NCBI GenBank assembly: GCA_964406795.1
Contig: CAYOTA010000009.1
Location: 1-55,685, forward strand
DNA: 55,685 bases
Reading direction: 5' to 3'
From: JAGORM01 sp964406795
Lineage (GTDB): Bacteria; Patescibacteriota; Microgenomatia; Levybacterales; GWA1-39-11
Shown in pieces: positions 15,658 to 23,587 of the stretch. The notes under the pieces are model-generated. The model had not been told where the DNA came from. It made no database searches and saw only the letters and a program-made list of their open reading frames with translations. Each line of letters starts with the position of its first letter. Within the stretch, counting starts at the first letter, position 1. Made by a program: the position numbers and the translations under genes.

Positions 15658-16977
15658 TTACGGCATGGGGTAGGCAGACATAAATGCTTTCACTTCTTTC
15701 CCAATTTTAAGCAGTTCTTTATTCTCCATTATTTTCTTTCTTTCTTCCTTCCACCACAATGTTCTTGCCTCTTTATCAGTCGGCGCTTCATTTGGTGCTA
15801 CCAACTCAATTGCCTGATTAATCCACTTGGCTACTTTTTTCATGTGTGTTTCTTTAAGTCCTCTGGTAGTTATAGCTGGTGTTCCCATACGTATTCCTGA
15901 AGGGTAGAATGGCGGATTTGTATCAAACGGCACACCGTTTTTATTTAGAATTATGCCGGCCCGCTCCAAGGCTAGAGCTGCTACATTTCCGCTAACTTTT
16001 TTATTTCGTAAATCTATTAATATGAGGTGATTATCAGATCCACCAGACACTAAATCATATCCAAACTTATTTAATTCCTCAGCTAGAGCTTGGGAATTCT
16101 TTACAATTTGTGCTGCATACTTTTTAAAAGCGGGTGTACTTGCTTCTTTTAGAGCTACCGCAATTGCTGCTGTCTGGTTGTCATGAGGACCACCCTGTAG
16201 TCCTGGGATAATTGCCTTATCTATTTTGGTGCCTAAATCAGGATCTTTTTTAAGCCCTTTTTCAGTCACCATGATGAGTGCGCCGCGGGGGCCACGTAAT
16301 GTTTTATGAGTCGTAGTGGTAACAATATCCACATATGGGACTGGGGACGGATGTGCGCCACCTACAACTAAACCTGAAATGTGTGAAATGTCAGCAAGCA
16401 AATATGCGTTTACTTTTTTAGCAATTTTTGAAAACTTTTCAAAATCTATAGTTCTAGGATACGCTGTAAATCCACACACTATAATGTCTGGTTTTTCAAG
16501 CATTGCCTGCTTTTCAATAGCTGCATAATCTAACTTTCCATTTTTATCTAATGTATATTGGACAGATTTGTAGAAAGTGCTAGAGGCCGAAAGGTTAGCG
16601 CCATGGGTTAAATGTCCGCCAAAAGCAAGCGACAATCCCATGATTTTTCCTTTCATAGGTGTGAGAGTTGCAAAATACACTGCCATATTCATCACACTTC
16701 CAGAAAGTGCCTGTACGTTTACATACGGCACGCCAAATAGTGCCTTGGCGCGATCAATTGCTAACTGTTCAACTTCGTCTGCCACCGCATTTCCTTGATA
16801 ATATCTTTTCTTGGGGTAGCCTTCGGAATATTTATTATTTAAAACTGTGCCGAGTGTTTCTAGTACTGCCGAGGATGTATAGTTTTCTGAGGGAATCATT
16901 TCCAAGACTTCTTTTTGACGTTTTTCTTCAGCTTTAATGAGATTGTAGACTTTCGGATCTTGGGTTTTGAGCTTCAT
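15658..16977 (-). CDS. glyA: Serine hydroxymethyltransferase
   Basis: 439 aa, normal family length. PLP enzyme converting serine plus tetrahydrofolate to glycine and methylene-tetrahydrofolate, the cofactor of ThyA encoded nearby. Motifs: IPSENYTS (29-36), YSEGYPKKRYYQGN, the PLP lysine K225 in TTTTHKTLRGPRG, and GGPHDNQTAA. The frame is open upstream to 17160, but that part has no family similarity. A promoter TTGTGT (17008-17013), 17-bp spacer, TATATT (16985-16990) and 7 nt to the ATG supports the start at 16977. Confidence 0.96.
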   Translation of the reverse strand: MKLKTQDPKVYNLIKAEEKRQKEVLEMIPSENYTSSAVLETLGTVLNNKYSEGYPKKRYYQGNAVADEVEQLAIDRAKALFGVPYVNVQALSGSVMNMAVYFATLTPMKGKIMGLSLAFGGHLTHGANLSASSTFYKSVQYTLDKNGKLDYAAIEKQAMLEKPDIIVCGFTAYPRTIDFEKFSKIAKKVNAYLLADISHISGLVVGGAHPSPVPYVDIVTTTTHKTLRGPRGALIMVTEKGLKKDPDLGTKIDKAIIPGLQGGPHDNQTAAIAVALKEASTPAFKKYAAQIVKNSQALAEELNKFGYDLVSGGSDNHLILIDLRNKKVSGNVAALALERAGIILNKNGVPFDTNPPFYPSGIRMGTPAITTRGLKETHMKKVAKWINQAIELVAPNEAPTDKEARTLWWKEERKKIMENKELLKIGKEVKAFMSAYPMP

Positions 16978-16984
16978 GTAGTTC

Positions 16985-17013
16985 AATATACTAAAAAAAA
17001 CTCTTACACACAA
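16985..17013 (-). promoter_or_regulatory. glyA promoter (leaderless type)
   Basis: Minus-strand -35 TTGTGT and -10 TATATT with a 17-bp spacer; the glyA ATG starts 7 nt after the -10 box. A plus-strand promoter for the next gene (TTGACA 17026-17031) lies just beyond, giving divergent back-to-back promoters. Confidence 0.6.
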
Positions 17014-17060
17014 TAATGCGTTTAATTGACAGAGAAATACCATTCTGAAATACTGTATGT

Positions 17061-17612
17061 GTGAGAAAGATATTAATAATCGTTGGAGTAGTGCTCGTTG
17101 TCTTAGCAGGAGTAATTTTGTATTTTGTTTTAGCTTCTGGCAAGAATAATGCTGAGCCACTTAGAGCAGGTCCCCTAATACCATCTCCTATTGTAGCTCA
17201 AAACCCATATGCGCAAAAAAACACAACAGTTTTGTACAATTATCCAAAAAATGCAGAAGTTGAAAAGGGAAGTATCTCTACCGGAGGAGAAGCAGAAATT
17301 ATTACACTTGCGCCGGATGCAGTTATAGAAATTCAAAAAACACCTTATACCACAGAAATATATGAAAAGATGAACAGCATTATGAAATCTAATGGGTTAA
17401 CCCAATCTCAGGTAGTTGTGGGACAAGATAGAATTCCTGCCATTTCATATAAAGGTGCATTACCCTTAGACACACCCTATCAACAGCTGGTTACAATTTT
17501 TATAGTCAACAAAACAATTTATAAAGTTCAGTTAATGTATTTTGCGCCAAGCCCTAGTTCAGAATATGAGTTAACATACCAGGAGTTACTAAATTCAATT
17601 AATCTTCAGTGA
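17061..17612 (+). CDS. Membrane-anchored exported protein
   Basis: 183 aa with a GTG start. N-terminal membrane anchor (ILIIVGVVLVVLAGVILYFVL) then an extracytoplasmic domain of about 150 residues with alternating strands and no cysteine; family not recognised (VLYNYPKNAEVEKGS, AEIITLAPDAVIEIQ, TIFIVNKTIYKVQLMYF). The GTG is supported by TTGACA (17026-17031), a 17-bp spacer and AATACT six nt upstream. It converges with the following gene, overlapping by 18 nt. Confidence 0.72.
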   Translation: MRKILIIVGVVLVVLAGVILYFVLASGKNNAEPLRAGPLIPSPIVAQNPYAQKNTTVLYNYPKNAEVEKGSISTGGEAEIITLAPDAVIEIQKTPYTTEIYEKMNSIMKSNGLTQSQVVVGQDRIPAISYKGALPLDTPYQQLVTIFIVNKTIYKVQLMYFAPSPSSEYELTYQELLNSINLQ

Positions 17613-18695
17613 TTTAGTTGCGTAGTCTATAGTTCCACCCCATTCAACAGCAGTAAATCCAATGCGCTTTGGTGCGTTTGCTGGAAGCCTAAGCGCTGGA
17701 GCAGTGGATGGGAAATCTAGTGCTTTAAAGTATGCTATAAACCCTATGAAAGTATCAGGTTTGGGTGTAATAATGACATTGTCTGTGCGTTTCTTTTCAG
17801 AAGGTGAGATGGTTGAGAAGAAAATATACGGAGTCCCTAATTCACGCAGTTTAGGTGCCCAATACTCTATGAAATCCTGTTTTTCAAATCCTATAAGTCC
17901 TAATTTAGTTAAAACTTCATCCAGCTCTTTTTCTATATATTTTGTATTTAGCGTTAATCCGTGAAGGGGAGCTTTTAGGTCGCGAATGTTAGATTCATAA
18001 AATAATTCCTTGTATTCTTTTCCTTGGTATTCAAGTCTCCCGGATGGATGTGCCAAAATATTTTTCCATCCGCCTGGATCCTTCGGCTGGCCCGGCGAGG
18101 CTGGCCCGCCTTCAGGGTACAAGGGATCACTGATAAAAATTTCGCCTGATGTTTCTATGGAAACGTTTACATACATGGGAGACTCAGGGTATAAATAGAT
18201 AATGGGTTTTCCATAGCAATACCATCCGTCATTTTGTCCTATACAAGGATCCGATATGCCGCTAATCCCTCTGAGGTTTTGACACTGATCTCCGGTGTCT
18301 GTTTTTCTAGCACCATATTTTGCTTCCTGGCATATTTGGTTTCCGCAATGTAAAAATAATGCAATACACTTGCATGCATTTGGATCTATTTGTTCACCGG
18401 TATCGTGTGGACACATAAATGGGTTTGTGGTAGGAGTTGGGCTGTTTGTGCGTCCTGTAGGCTTAGTTACTGTAGGAGTGATGCTTCCTCGTGGAGAGTT
18501 TTTAAAAGTGCCTATTTGGATTGATCCACGCGGAGTACTGGATGCAATATTTGAGACAAGCAAAATAGATTCTTCCGTTTGTTTTTGGAAAAATAGTGCA
18601 GTAAATAAAAGAACCACAAATGCTGCCAAAAATATAAATTTAAGGAGTCCGTTTTTTTCTTTTTTAACTTTTTTGGGTCTTGTTTTCTTTTTCAT
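17595..18695 (-). CDS. Membrane-anchored protein with KPxIYLYP...EWGG domain
   Basis: 366 aa: basic N-terminus, membrane anchor (about 18-37), Thr/Pro spacer (60-93), a cysteine-rich segment (95-160, eight cysteines) and a C-terminal domain (about 163-360) starting KPIIYLYPE and ending RIGFTAVEWGG. The C-terminal domain is shared with the 21856 gene product. I recall a similar KPVIYLYP...VVEWGG domain in proteins of unknown function from other bacteria. Between DPLY and GGW both copies have an extra segment (GGPASPGQPKDP here) derived from a GC-rich palindrome. It is the last gene of a six-gene minus-strand run, 2 nt after 18698. Confidence 0.78.
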   Translation of the reverse strand: MKKKTRPKKVKKEKNGLLKFIFLAAFVVLLFTALFFQKQTEESILLVSNIASSTPRGSIQIGTFKNSPRGSITPTVTKPTGRTNSPTPTTNPFMCPHDTGEQIDPNACKCIALFLHCGNQICQEAKYGARKTDTGDQCQNLRGISGISDPCIGQNDGWYCYGKPIIYLYPESPMYVNVSIETSGEIFISDPLYPEGGPASPGQPKDPGGWKNILAHPSGRLEYQGKEYKELFYESNIRDLKAPLHGLTLNTKYIEKELDEVLTKLGLIGFEKQDFIEYWAPKLRELGTPYIFFSTISPSEKKRTDNVIITPKPDTFIGFIAYFKALDFPSTAPALRLPANAPKRIGFTAVEWGGTIDYATKSLKIN

Positions 18696-18697
18696 TA

Positions 18698-19270
18698 TTA
18701 ATTTAATTCCAGATTAACTCGCTGAGCTTGGAAACCTAGCTGAGGGTTATCAGTGGCGCCAGAGCTTTGGGGAAGGATTACAATTTCTGTGGGAGTACTG
18801 CCTGTAACCGTTGCTGAAACCTGAGCAATTATGCCTGATCCGCGCTGGCCGGGATTTTCTGCTGGAATCTGAAGTGTGAGTGTTGCCTCACATGTGGAAT
18901 TATTTACAACTGCTTGTGAGTCAGCAAAAGCGTATGAAAGGGCAGAGAACCTATCGCGTTTTTGTGTAACTGCTAGATTTTTAACTCGCTTAGGATCGCA
19001 AAGAATTACTACCGTAACTGATCTTGCGTCTTGCGCGCTTACATCTAGCGTGATGTCTGATTCTATTTTAGTTTCTCCAGAAGACAGTTTTATTATGGCA
19101 GGGTCAAATGCCAACTTCATGGGGATGGGCGTTATGTTTGCTTCCAGAATAGGCGTTGAGGGATTTTGGAGAGAAAGGCTACCTCGGTTAGAAGACAAAT
19201 AATAAACAACCACACCAGCCACAATAATGAGAAGAACTGTGGCAATTATAAGCGGCAGCGTTTTTTTCAT
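18698..19270 (-). CDS. Membrane-anchored beta-sandwich (cohesin-like) protein
   Basis: 190 aa. N-terminal anchor (LPLIIATVLLIIVAGVVVYYL), then a single beta-rich domain with the cohesin-type pattern (KLAFDPAIIKLSSGETKI, SDITLDVSAQDARSVTVVIL, SGIIAQVSATVTGSTPTEI). Two cysteines (CDPKRVK and STCEATL) could form a disulfide. Assignment to cohesins is weaker than for the 4084 and 5986 products. Confidence 0.68.
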   Translation of the reverse strand: MKKTLPLIIATVLLIIVAGVVVYYLSSNRGSLSLQNPSTPILEANITPIPMKLAFDPAIIKLSSGETKIESDITLDVSAQDARSVTVVILCDPKRVKNLAVTQKRDRFSALSYAFADSQAVVNNSTCEATLTLQIPAENPGQRGSGIIAQVSATVTGSTPTEIVILPQSSGATDNPQLGFQAQRVNLELN

Positions 19271-19290
19271 AGATTAATTATTTCACAAAA

Positions 19291-21192
19291 CTATTCACAT
19301 GTTCCAACATTCTGGTGATTTAACACACATACTTTTTTATTAAGTTTTTTACAATCAGAATTTATAGAACATTCAGAAGCGCTACTTACACTTTGAGCGC
19401 TAGCTGGTGGAGCAGCATTTGTGCAATATGACGTTCCCGTTCCGATAGCAGATGTACATCTGAAATATTGCCCAGTGAAAGAGCCTCTGGTGGCAGGATA
19501 GCAGCAATCTTTGTTTCCATTATAGCAATGATTTGTAGCAGGATTATTTGGATAGCATGATTGTTGGGCTGGTGTAGTTGTGGCCTGCGGATTCGTAACG
19601 TTTGGAACTGGTGTTACAGCAGTTCTTTCACATACAAAACAGAATGGATTAGGACTTGTGCATCCGGTTGTTCCTTGCTTGATTGAAAGCTTGCCTGTGC
19701 CTCCAGTGCTTGGCGTACAAGAACCACTGTTGTAGAGAACATTATTCATACAAGTTCCACCCAAAGACGCACAAGATGTATTTCCACCAGTTGCAGAAGT
19801 TGGGGCAGTCGTTACTCCAGATGAGGCACTTGGGCACCAGGGAGCTTTACTGCAGGCATCCACATTTGCAGCATTACTAAATTCTTTACCTCCACATGTG
19901 TACACATCAGTATATGGTTTTCCGCAGTACACAGTGTTGCTGGGAGTGGCCTTAGTCCCATCAAATTTTTGACCACCACATCTAGGTTCTAGATATTTTG
20001 CAGTATCAACTTTCCCATCAGCACCAATGCACTGAGTACTTTCTACTGGTGGATTCAGTGGAGAGTCCCCTGTCTTTTTACTAGCGCCACTTCCGGGGGT
20101 TACCGCAGTGGTAATGACAGGACTTTGTGCACCTGTAATCGCGGGGGTAATATTACTAATAGTACAGGGATCACCAACGTTCAGACTGAAGAATCCGTTT
20201 TGATCCTCTATACAGTTACCAGCAGAATTACACGCAAATGACGTGTAGTTAAGTTTAGTGTTTTTTGAAATGTTATCTACCGTGTAAGCATTACTTACTG
20301 GATTATATCTTGCAGAGGGTGGAGTATTTGCAAAGCTATATGAAACTTTATGTGAGCTCGCATTATTGCTTGGTGAAAAAGTAATATCCGCATATATTTT
20401 TCCATTCTCACAGTACGCCGAAGCCTTTGTATTTGTAGGAGGATTAGGCAATGGAACTGCCGCCGGCGGATTCGTTACTCCCACTGCAGGAGGATTTGTT
20501 AAAATTGCCGCTGGTTTTGCCGCACATTTTAAAGAGTTGGGATCACAGTAAGTTGACTCGCAAACGTCATTATTTGAAGCACCACTGGATGTACCACAAA
20601 ATACACCCTCAGCTTTTGAATTTCTTGAAATACATACTGAATCGGGACTGGTTGGATGACTTCTCACACATGTTTGGCTGGATGCGCATGTGCTTCTCCC
20701 ACAAGACGCAGGAAGCGTAATGGTGAAATTGCAGGTGCGCGTATCTCCTTCGGGGAATGTAGCAAGATCTATTGCGCATAATACGTTAGATCCGACAACC
20801 TCATTAGGTAACCGAACAAACGCTCTAAATCCAAAGGGATAAAAATCCCAGCTACGACTTATGTTAAATGGGATGGTAAGACGATATTTATTTGAAGAAT
20901 CAAAAGGAATTCTTGGGGCAATTGTCATTTGTTGCTCACCCGCTAGTATTTCAAACTGCACCTCGTTGTAAGGGGTGCCATTCTGCACGACTGTAAGGTT
21001 CAGGTCTAATTTTATAGGTGTGAGTACATCCTGACCTTCTGTGATGCGGGAGATGGAATCATTATTAAAGTTTTGGGTGATTTCTGTGGGGAGGGTTTTG
21101 GCGATTGCGGGGATACTGAGTGCTGTAAGTCCGAAGATTAAAAAGAGTAGTGTGTTTTCTACAAATCCTCTAGAGTTAAAAAACTTCTTCAT
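19291..21192 (-). CDS. Large cysteine-rich secreted/surface protein
   Basis: 633 aa. N-terminal signal segment (VENTLLFLIFGLTALSIPAIA) with probable cleavage after AKT or nearby. A beta domain covers about 40-160, followed by a disulfide-type Cys cluster (CGRSTCASSQTCVRS ... CISRNSK ... VFCGTSSG ... CESTYCDPNSLKC), a Pro/Asn linker, and further Cys-rich blocks to the C-terminus (CYPNNPATNHCYNGNKDCCY; CSINSDCKKLNKKVCVLN). It resembles adhesive or substrate-binding surface proteins, but no known domain is recognised. Its leader is longer than in most genes here, with the likely -10 (TATATATAG) about 30 nt upstream. Confidence 0.72.
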   Translation of the reverse strand: MKKFFNSRGFVENTLLFLIFGLTALSIPAIAKTLPTEITQNFNNDSISRITEGQDVLTPIKLDLNLTVVQNGTPYNEVQFEILAGEQQMTIAPRIPFDSSNKYRLTIPFNISRSWDFYPFGFRAFVRLPNEVVGSNVLCAIDLATFPEGDTRTCNFTITLPASCGRSTCASSQTCVRSHPTSPDSVCISRNSKAEGVFCGTSSGASNNDVCESTYCDPNSLKCAAKPAAILTNPPAVGVTNPPAAVPLPNPPTNTKASAYCENGKIYADITFSPSNNASSHKVSYSFANTPPSARYNPVSNAYTVDNISKNTKLNYTSFACNSAGNCIEDQNGFFSLNVGDPCTISNITPAITGAQSPVITTAVTPGSGASKKTGDSPLNPPVESTQCIGADGKVDTAKYLEPRCGGQKFDGTKATPSNTVYCGKPYTDVYTCGGKEFSNAANVDACSKAPWCPSASSGVTTAPTSATGGNTSCASLGGTCMNNVLYNSGSCTPSTGGTGKLSIKQGTTGCTSPNPFCFVCERTAVTPVPNVTNPQATTTPAQQSCYPNNPATNHCYNGNKDCCYPATRGSFTGQYFRCTSAIGTGTSYCTNAAPPASAQSVSSASECSINSDCKKLNKKVCVLNHQNVGTCE

Positions 21193-21263
21193 ATATAAAA
21201 ATAAATCCCAAAAAGGACTACTATATATACAGTAGCATGTGGTAAAAATAAATCAAGAGTAAA

Positions 21264-21806
21264 TTAGTTGCAGGCAGTAAGCGCACTTCCTATGTAAGGT
21301 GTACCTTGAGGTGTGCCTCCGGACCATCGGTTTGTGGTAGTATTTTGTGTTCCCCCTTCAAACAAGCTTAATCTCCACGCATTACTGGTAAATCCCGCGG
21401 CTTTGGTAAATGGATTATTTAATCTGGTCTCTGTAGGGTGTATAGTCACAGCTTGTGACCAGGCATATTGTGCTACGCCATTTTGAATAATTTCGGCCAG
21501 CAAATATCCATTTCTTGGACTATTTATAGTGATATCTACAATTGCTGTTGTGGGCGCCGTAGGAGAACAGCCTTTAGTTGTGTTAACAGATATGGTCCAC
21601 GCATTAGCAGATTGAGTAGGAGTGGGTGTGGCCGTAGGAGTGGGCGTTGCTGTTGCTCCCAAAATGCCGGATGCTGGAGTGGGCGTTATTTCAATTCCAA
21701 GCTCATTTAAATCCTCAAACATGAATTGGCCGCCGGCCATAAAAAAGCTTCCTATGATAATTATGATGAGCAGCCAAAGATAGCTGTATCCTTTTGTAAA
21801 ATGCAT
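21264..21806 (-). CDS. Pilin-like anchored protein with Thr/Pro spacer
   Basis: 180 aa. N-terminus TKGYSYLWLLIIIIIGSFFMAGG has the same layout as the two upstream gene products: Lys/Arg-Gly, a short segment, a long hydrophobic helix, then a G-A/S-FF-x-x-GG motif. A TPTPTATPTPT spacer and a beta-rich domain (about 70-180) follow. The Lys-Gly before the helix resembles a prepilin peptidase site, but the usual Glu is absent here. AGGAG lies 8 nt before the start codon. Confidence 0.7.
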   Translation of the reverse strand: MHFTKGYSYLWLLIIIIIGSFFMAGGQFMFEDLNELGIEITPTPASGILGATATPTPTATPTPTQSANAWTISVNTTKGCSPTAPTTAIVDITINSPRNGYLLAEIIQNGVAQYAWSQAVTIHPTETRLNNPFTKAAGFTSNAWRLSLFEGGTQNTTTNRWSGGTPQGTPYIGSALTACN

Positions 21807-21855
21807 GGTTTAACTCCTAACAACTAACTTCTAACCTCTAACAAGTAATTTTTAC

Positions 21856-23262
21856 TTACTGTAGACATACAAATGGTTTGCTTGTTTTTAAAATTCCTCC
21901 CCATTCCACCACTGTAAATCCATTTCTTGTTTTACTAACAAGAGTAGGCTCACTTACTGATTTTGCATTTTTCATCTCCTCAAAGTAGAGCGCAACTCTA
22001 ATTGTGGTAGTGGGCTTTGGGTTAATGTCTAGTGGCGCTATAGAATCCAATACATTTTCAGGAATAATTCCTACAAAATAGTAAGGACTTTTGGGTAATG
22101 AGTTGGCCCAATAGTCAGCCATTTCTGTAGTTTCTTTTGCATTTAAACCCATTTTAGGGAGCAAATCAGATAGTAATGCTCGTATATTCGTGCCGCGCAC
22201 AACATATCCTGTTTCTGGTTTTGGAATGAGAAGACTTGGAATATCTGCCTCATAATATAAGTATGGGAATTCTTTTGTGTTTGAGATTATTTTTCCATCA
22301 GGAAATGCTGTAACATTCCACCCGCCTCGACTCGCAGGCTCGCCGGGCGAGGCGGGCCCATCTGGGACATAGAGTGGATCAGTATAAGTAAATGGACCTA
22401 CGGGATTAACCTTCACGCTAATGTTTTGGGTTTGTTCTGGATACAAATAAATTGCAGGCTTACAAAATGGTGAAAACCAGGGTACTGCTTGACCGCCAGG
22501 TTCTTCAACTCCAAATGTATTAAGCTGTAAATTGTCCCGTGATGTGTTTGTGGGAATTACCAGTTTTTGCGGCAATTTTTTACCATCTGATACTTGGGCC
22601 GGAGCGCTTTGTTCAGAGCAGTTTTTAATAAAATCTGGAACGCCTTGTTTGGTCGTAGCATTGTAATCGCTCATTCTAAAGTATGCGTCATATACGGTAG
22701 TAGAATTTCCGTAACAGGTTGGGGGATTTAGTCCGTATCCAGTTGTGGCGCATGAGGTAGCCGCTACACAGTTTTCTTTACAGACATAAATTATTTGGTC
22801 GTTTAATGCCTCGCGGCAGTAGGCTAAAATTTTCTCATCATAAATAGAAATTCCGTTGGGCACTTGGGCTAAATATTTGTCGTTTCCTGAATTAGTGCAT
22901 TGACCCGGTGCATTTGCAAAATTAGCATCTTTGTTAGAAGAGTTGAGAATAATAGGGTCACCAGCTGGGGTTTTAACCCCGCTGTCTTCTAAGTGCAAAT
23001 TTCCTTCTACAAATTTTGTTTCAGTCCTGAGTTTTCCATAGGATGCCCCGGCATAGGTAATGGTGTCAGTACTATTGGGCACACATGAATCCCCATTTCC
23101 TGAATCACAGCACAAAATTTTAGCACTTCCTACGTGGTCAGCTGACGGTGTTTTTTTAAATACTCCCATGCCTCCTACTAAAAAGAATGCGCCAATTACA
23201 ATAATTCCTAGTAAAAAAAGCTCAATTCCTCCTTTAGATCCAGTCTTAAATTCAATTTTCAT
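21856..23262 (-). CDS. Pilin-like anchored protein with Cys-rich region and KPxIYLYP...EWGG domain
   Basis: 468 aa. N-terminus SKGGIELFLLGIIVIGAFFL resembles a type IV prepilin: Gly, then Glu at +3 and a long helix ending in GAFFLVGG. Residues 50-225 contain many cysteines (CCDSGNGDSC; CKENCVAATSCATTGYG). The C-terminal domain (about 267-460; KPAIYLYPE to GFTVVEWGG) is paralogous to that of the 17595 gene. Residues about 300-313 (GPASPGEPASRGG) are encoded by a palindromic insertion also found in thyA. The start overlaps the stop of the small pilin-like gene (ATGA). Confidence 0.78.
   Translation of the reverse strand: MKIEFKTGSKGGIELFLLGIIVIGAFFLVGGMGVFKKTPSADHVGSAKILCCDSGNGDSCVPNSTDTITYAGASYGKLRTETKFVEGNLHLEDSGVKTPAGDPIILNSSNKDANFANAPGQCTNSGNDKYLAQVPNGISIYDEKILAYCREALNDQIIYVCKENCVAATSCATTGYGLNPPTCYGNSTTVYDAYFRMSDYNATTKQGVPDFIKNCSEQSAPAQVSDGKKLPQKLVIPTNTSRDNLQLNTFGVEEPGGQAVPWFSPFCKPAIYLYPEQTQNISVKVNPVGPFTYTDPLYVPDGPASPGEPASRGGWNVTAFPDGKIISNTKEFPYLYYEADIPSLLIPKPETGYVVRGTNIRALLSDLLPKMGLNAKETTEMADYWANSLPKSPYYFVGIIPENVLDSIAPLDINPKPTTTIRVALYFEEMKNAKSVSEPTLVSKTRNGFTVVEWGGILKTSKPFVCLQ
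22321..22356 (-). repeat. GC-rich palindromic element inside the surface-protein gene
   Basis: A perfect 9-bp inverted repeat CCCGCCTCG (22321-22329) / CGAGGCGGG (22348-22356) in an AT-rich gene. On the coding strand the left arm GCCCGCCTCG and right arm GCGAGTCGAGGCGGG are identical to those in thyA (11060-11102), and the reading frame is the same (P-A-S ... A-S-R-G-G). A diverged version is in the paralog near 18073-18112. Confidence 0.85.
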
Positions 23263-23402
23263 GGTGTTGGGTTATAGATGGCCGCTTCTTGCGGATACTC
23301 TGTGTTTTTAAATCCGCCGGTAAATCCTCCTACAAAAAAGAATGCGCCTAGTATAATTACGGCCAGCAAAATATATATTTCAGCGCTTCCACGATTCCCC
23401 AT
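23259..23402 (-). CDS. Small pilin-like protein (47 aa)
   Basis: 47 aa: a short N-terminus MGNRGSAE, one long hydrophobic helix IYILLAVIILGAFFFVGG, then a short tail ending AIYNPTP. It matches the first 35 residues of the next gene product. The Arg-Gly-Ser-Ala-Glu lead with Glu three residues after Gly resembles a prepilin peptidase site. It starts the six-gene run, preceded by TTGACT (23433-23438), 18-bp spacer, TACAAT (23409-23414) and 6 nt to the ATG. Its stop overlaps the next start. Confidence 0.75.
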   Translation of the reverse strand: MGNRGSAEIYILLAVIILGAFFFVGGFTGGFKNTEYPQEAAIYNPTP

Positions 23403-23438
23403 ATACTCATTGTAGAGAGAAATAGAACACTGAGTCAA

Positions 23439-23467
23439 TTGTTTTTTGGAAGTTGCTTTGGTATAAT
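23439..23467 (+). promoter_or_regulatory. rpsB promoter
   Basis: -35 TTGTTT (23439-23444) and -10 TATAAT (23462-23467), 17-bp spacer. Its -35 abuts the -35 of the divergent minus-strand promoter of the pilin-like run. Predicted start near 23474 gives a leader of over 110 nt, unlike most genes here. Confidence 0.75.
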
Positions 23468-23501
23468 AAGATTATCTGTTAGCAATAACAGAAATTCACA
23501 C

Positions 23502-23576
23502 ATTCGGCTATGAATAGTTCTGAGTAACCCTCGGAGCCCGAATGGAGGTATCCACCGCCGCTTACGCTATGGTGGA
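23502..23576 (+). promoter_or_regulatory. Structured rpsB leader, candidate ribosomal-protein autoregulatory element
   Basis: Two hairpins in the leader: ATTCGGCT (23502-23509) with AGCCCGAAT (23535-23543, one bulge), enclosing an inner CTGAG/CTCGG stem, and TCCACC (23551-23556) with GGTGGA (23571-23576), ending 11 nt before the ATG. S2 controls its own operon in several bacteria, so an S2-binding leader is plausible; this one matches no motif I can name. Confidence 0.5.
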
Positions 23577-23587
23577 CAAGAAGAACT

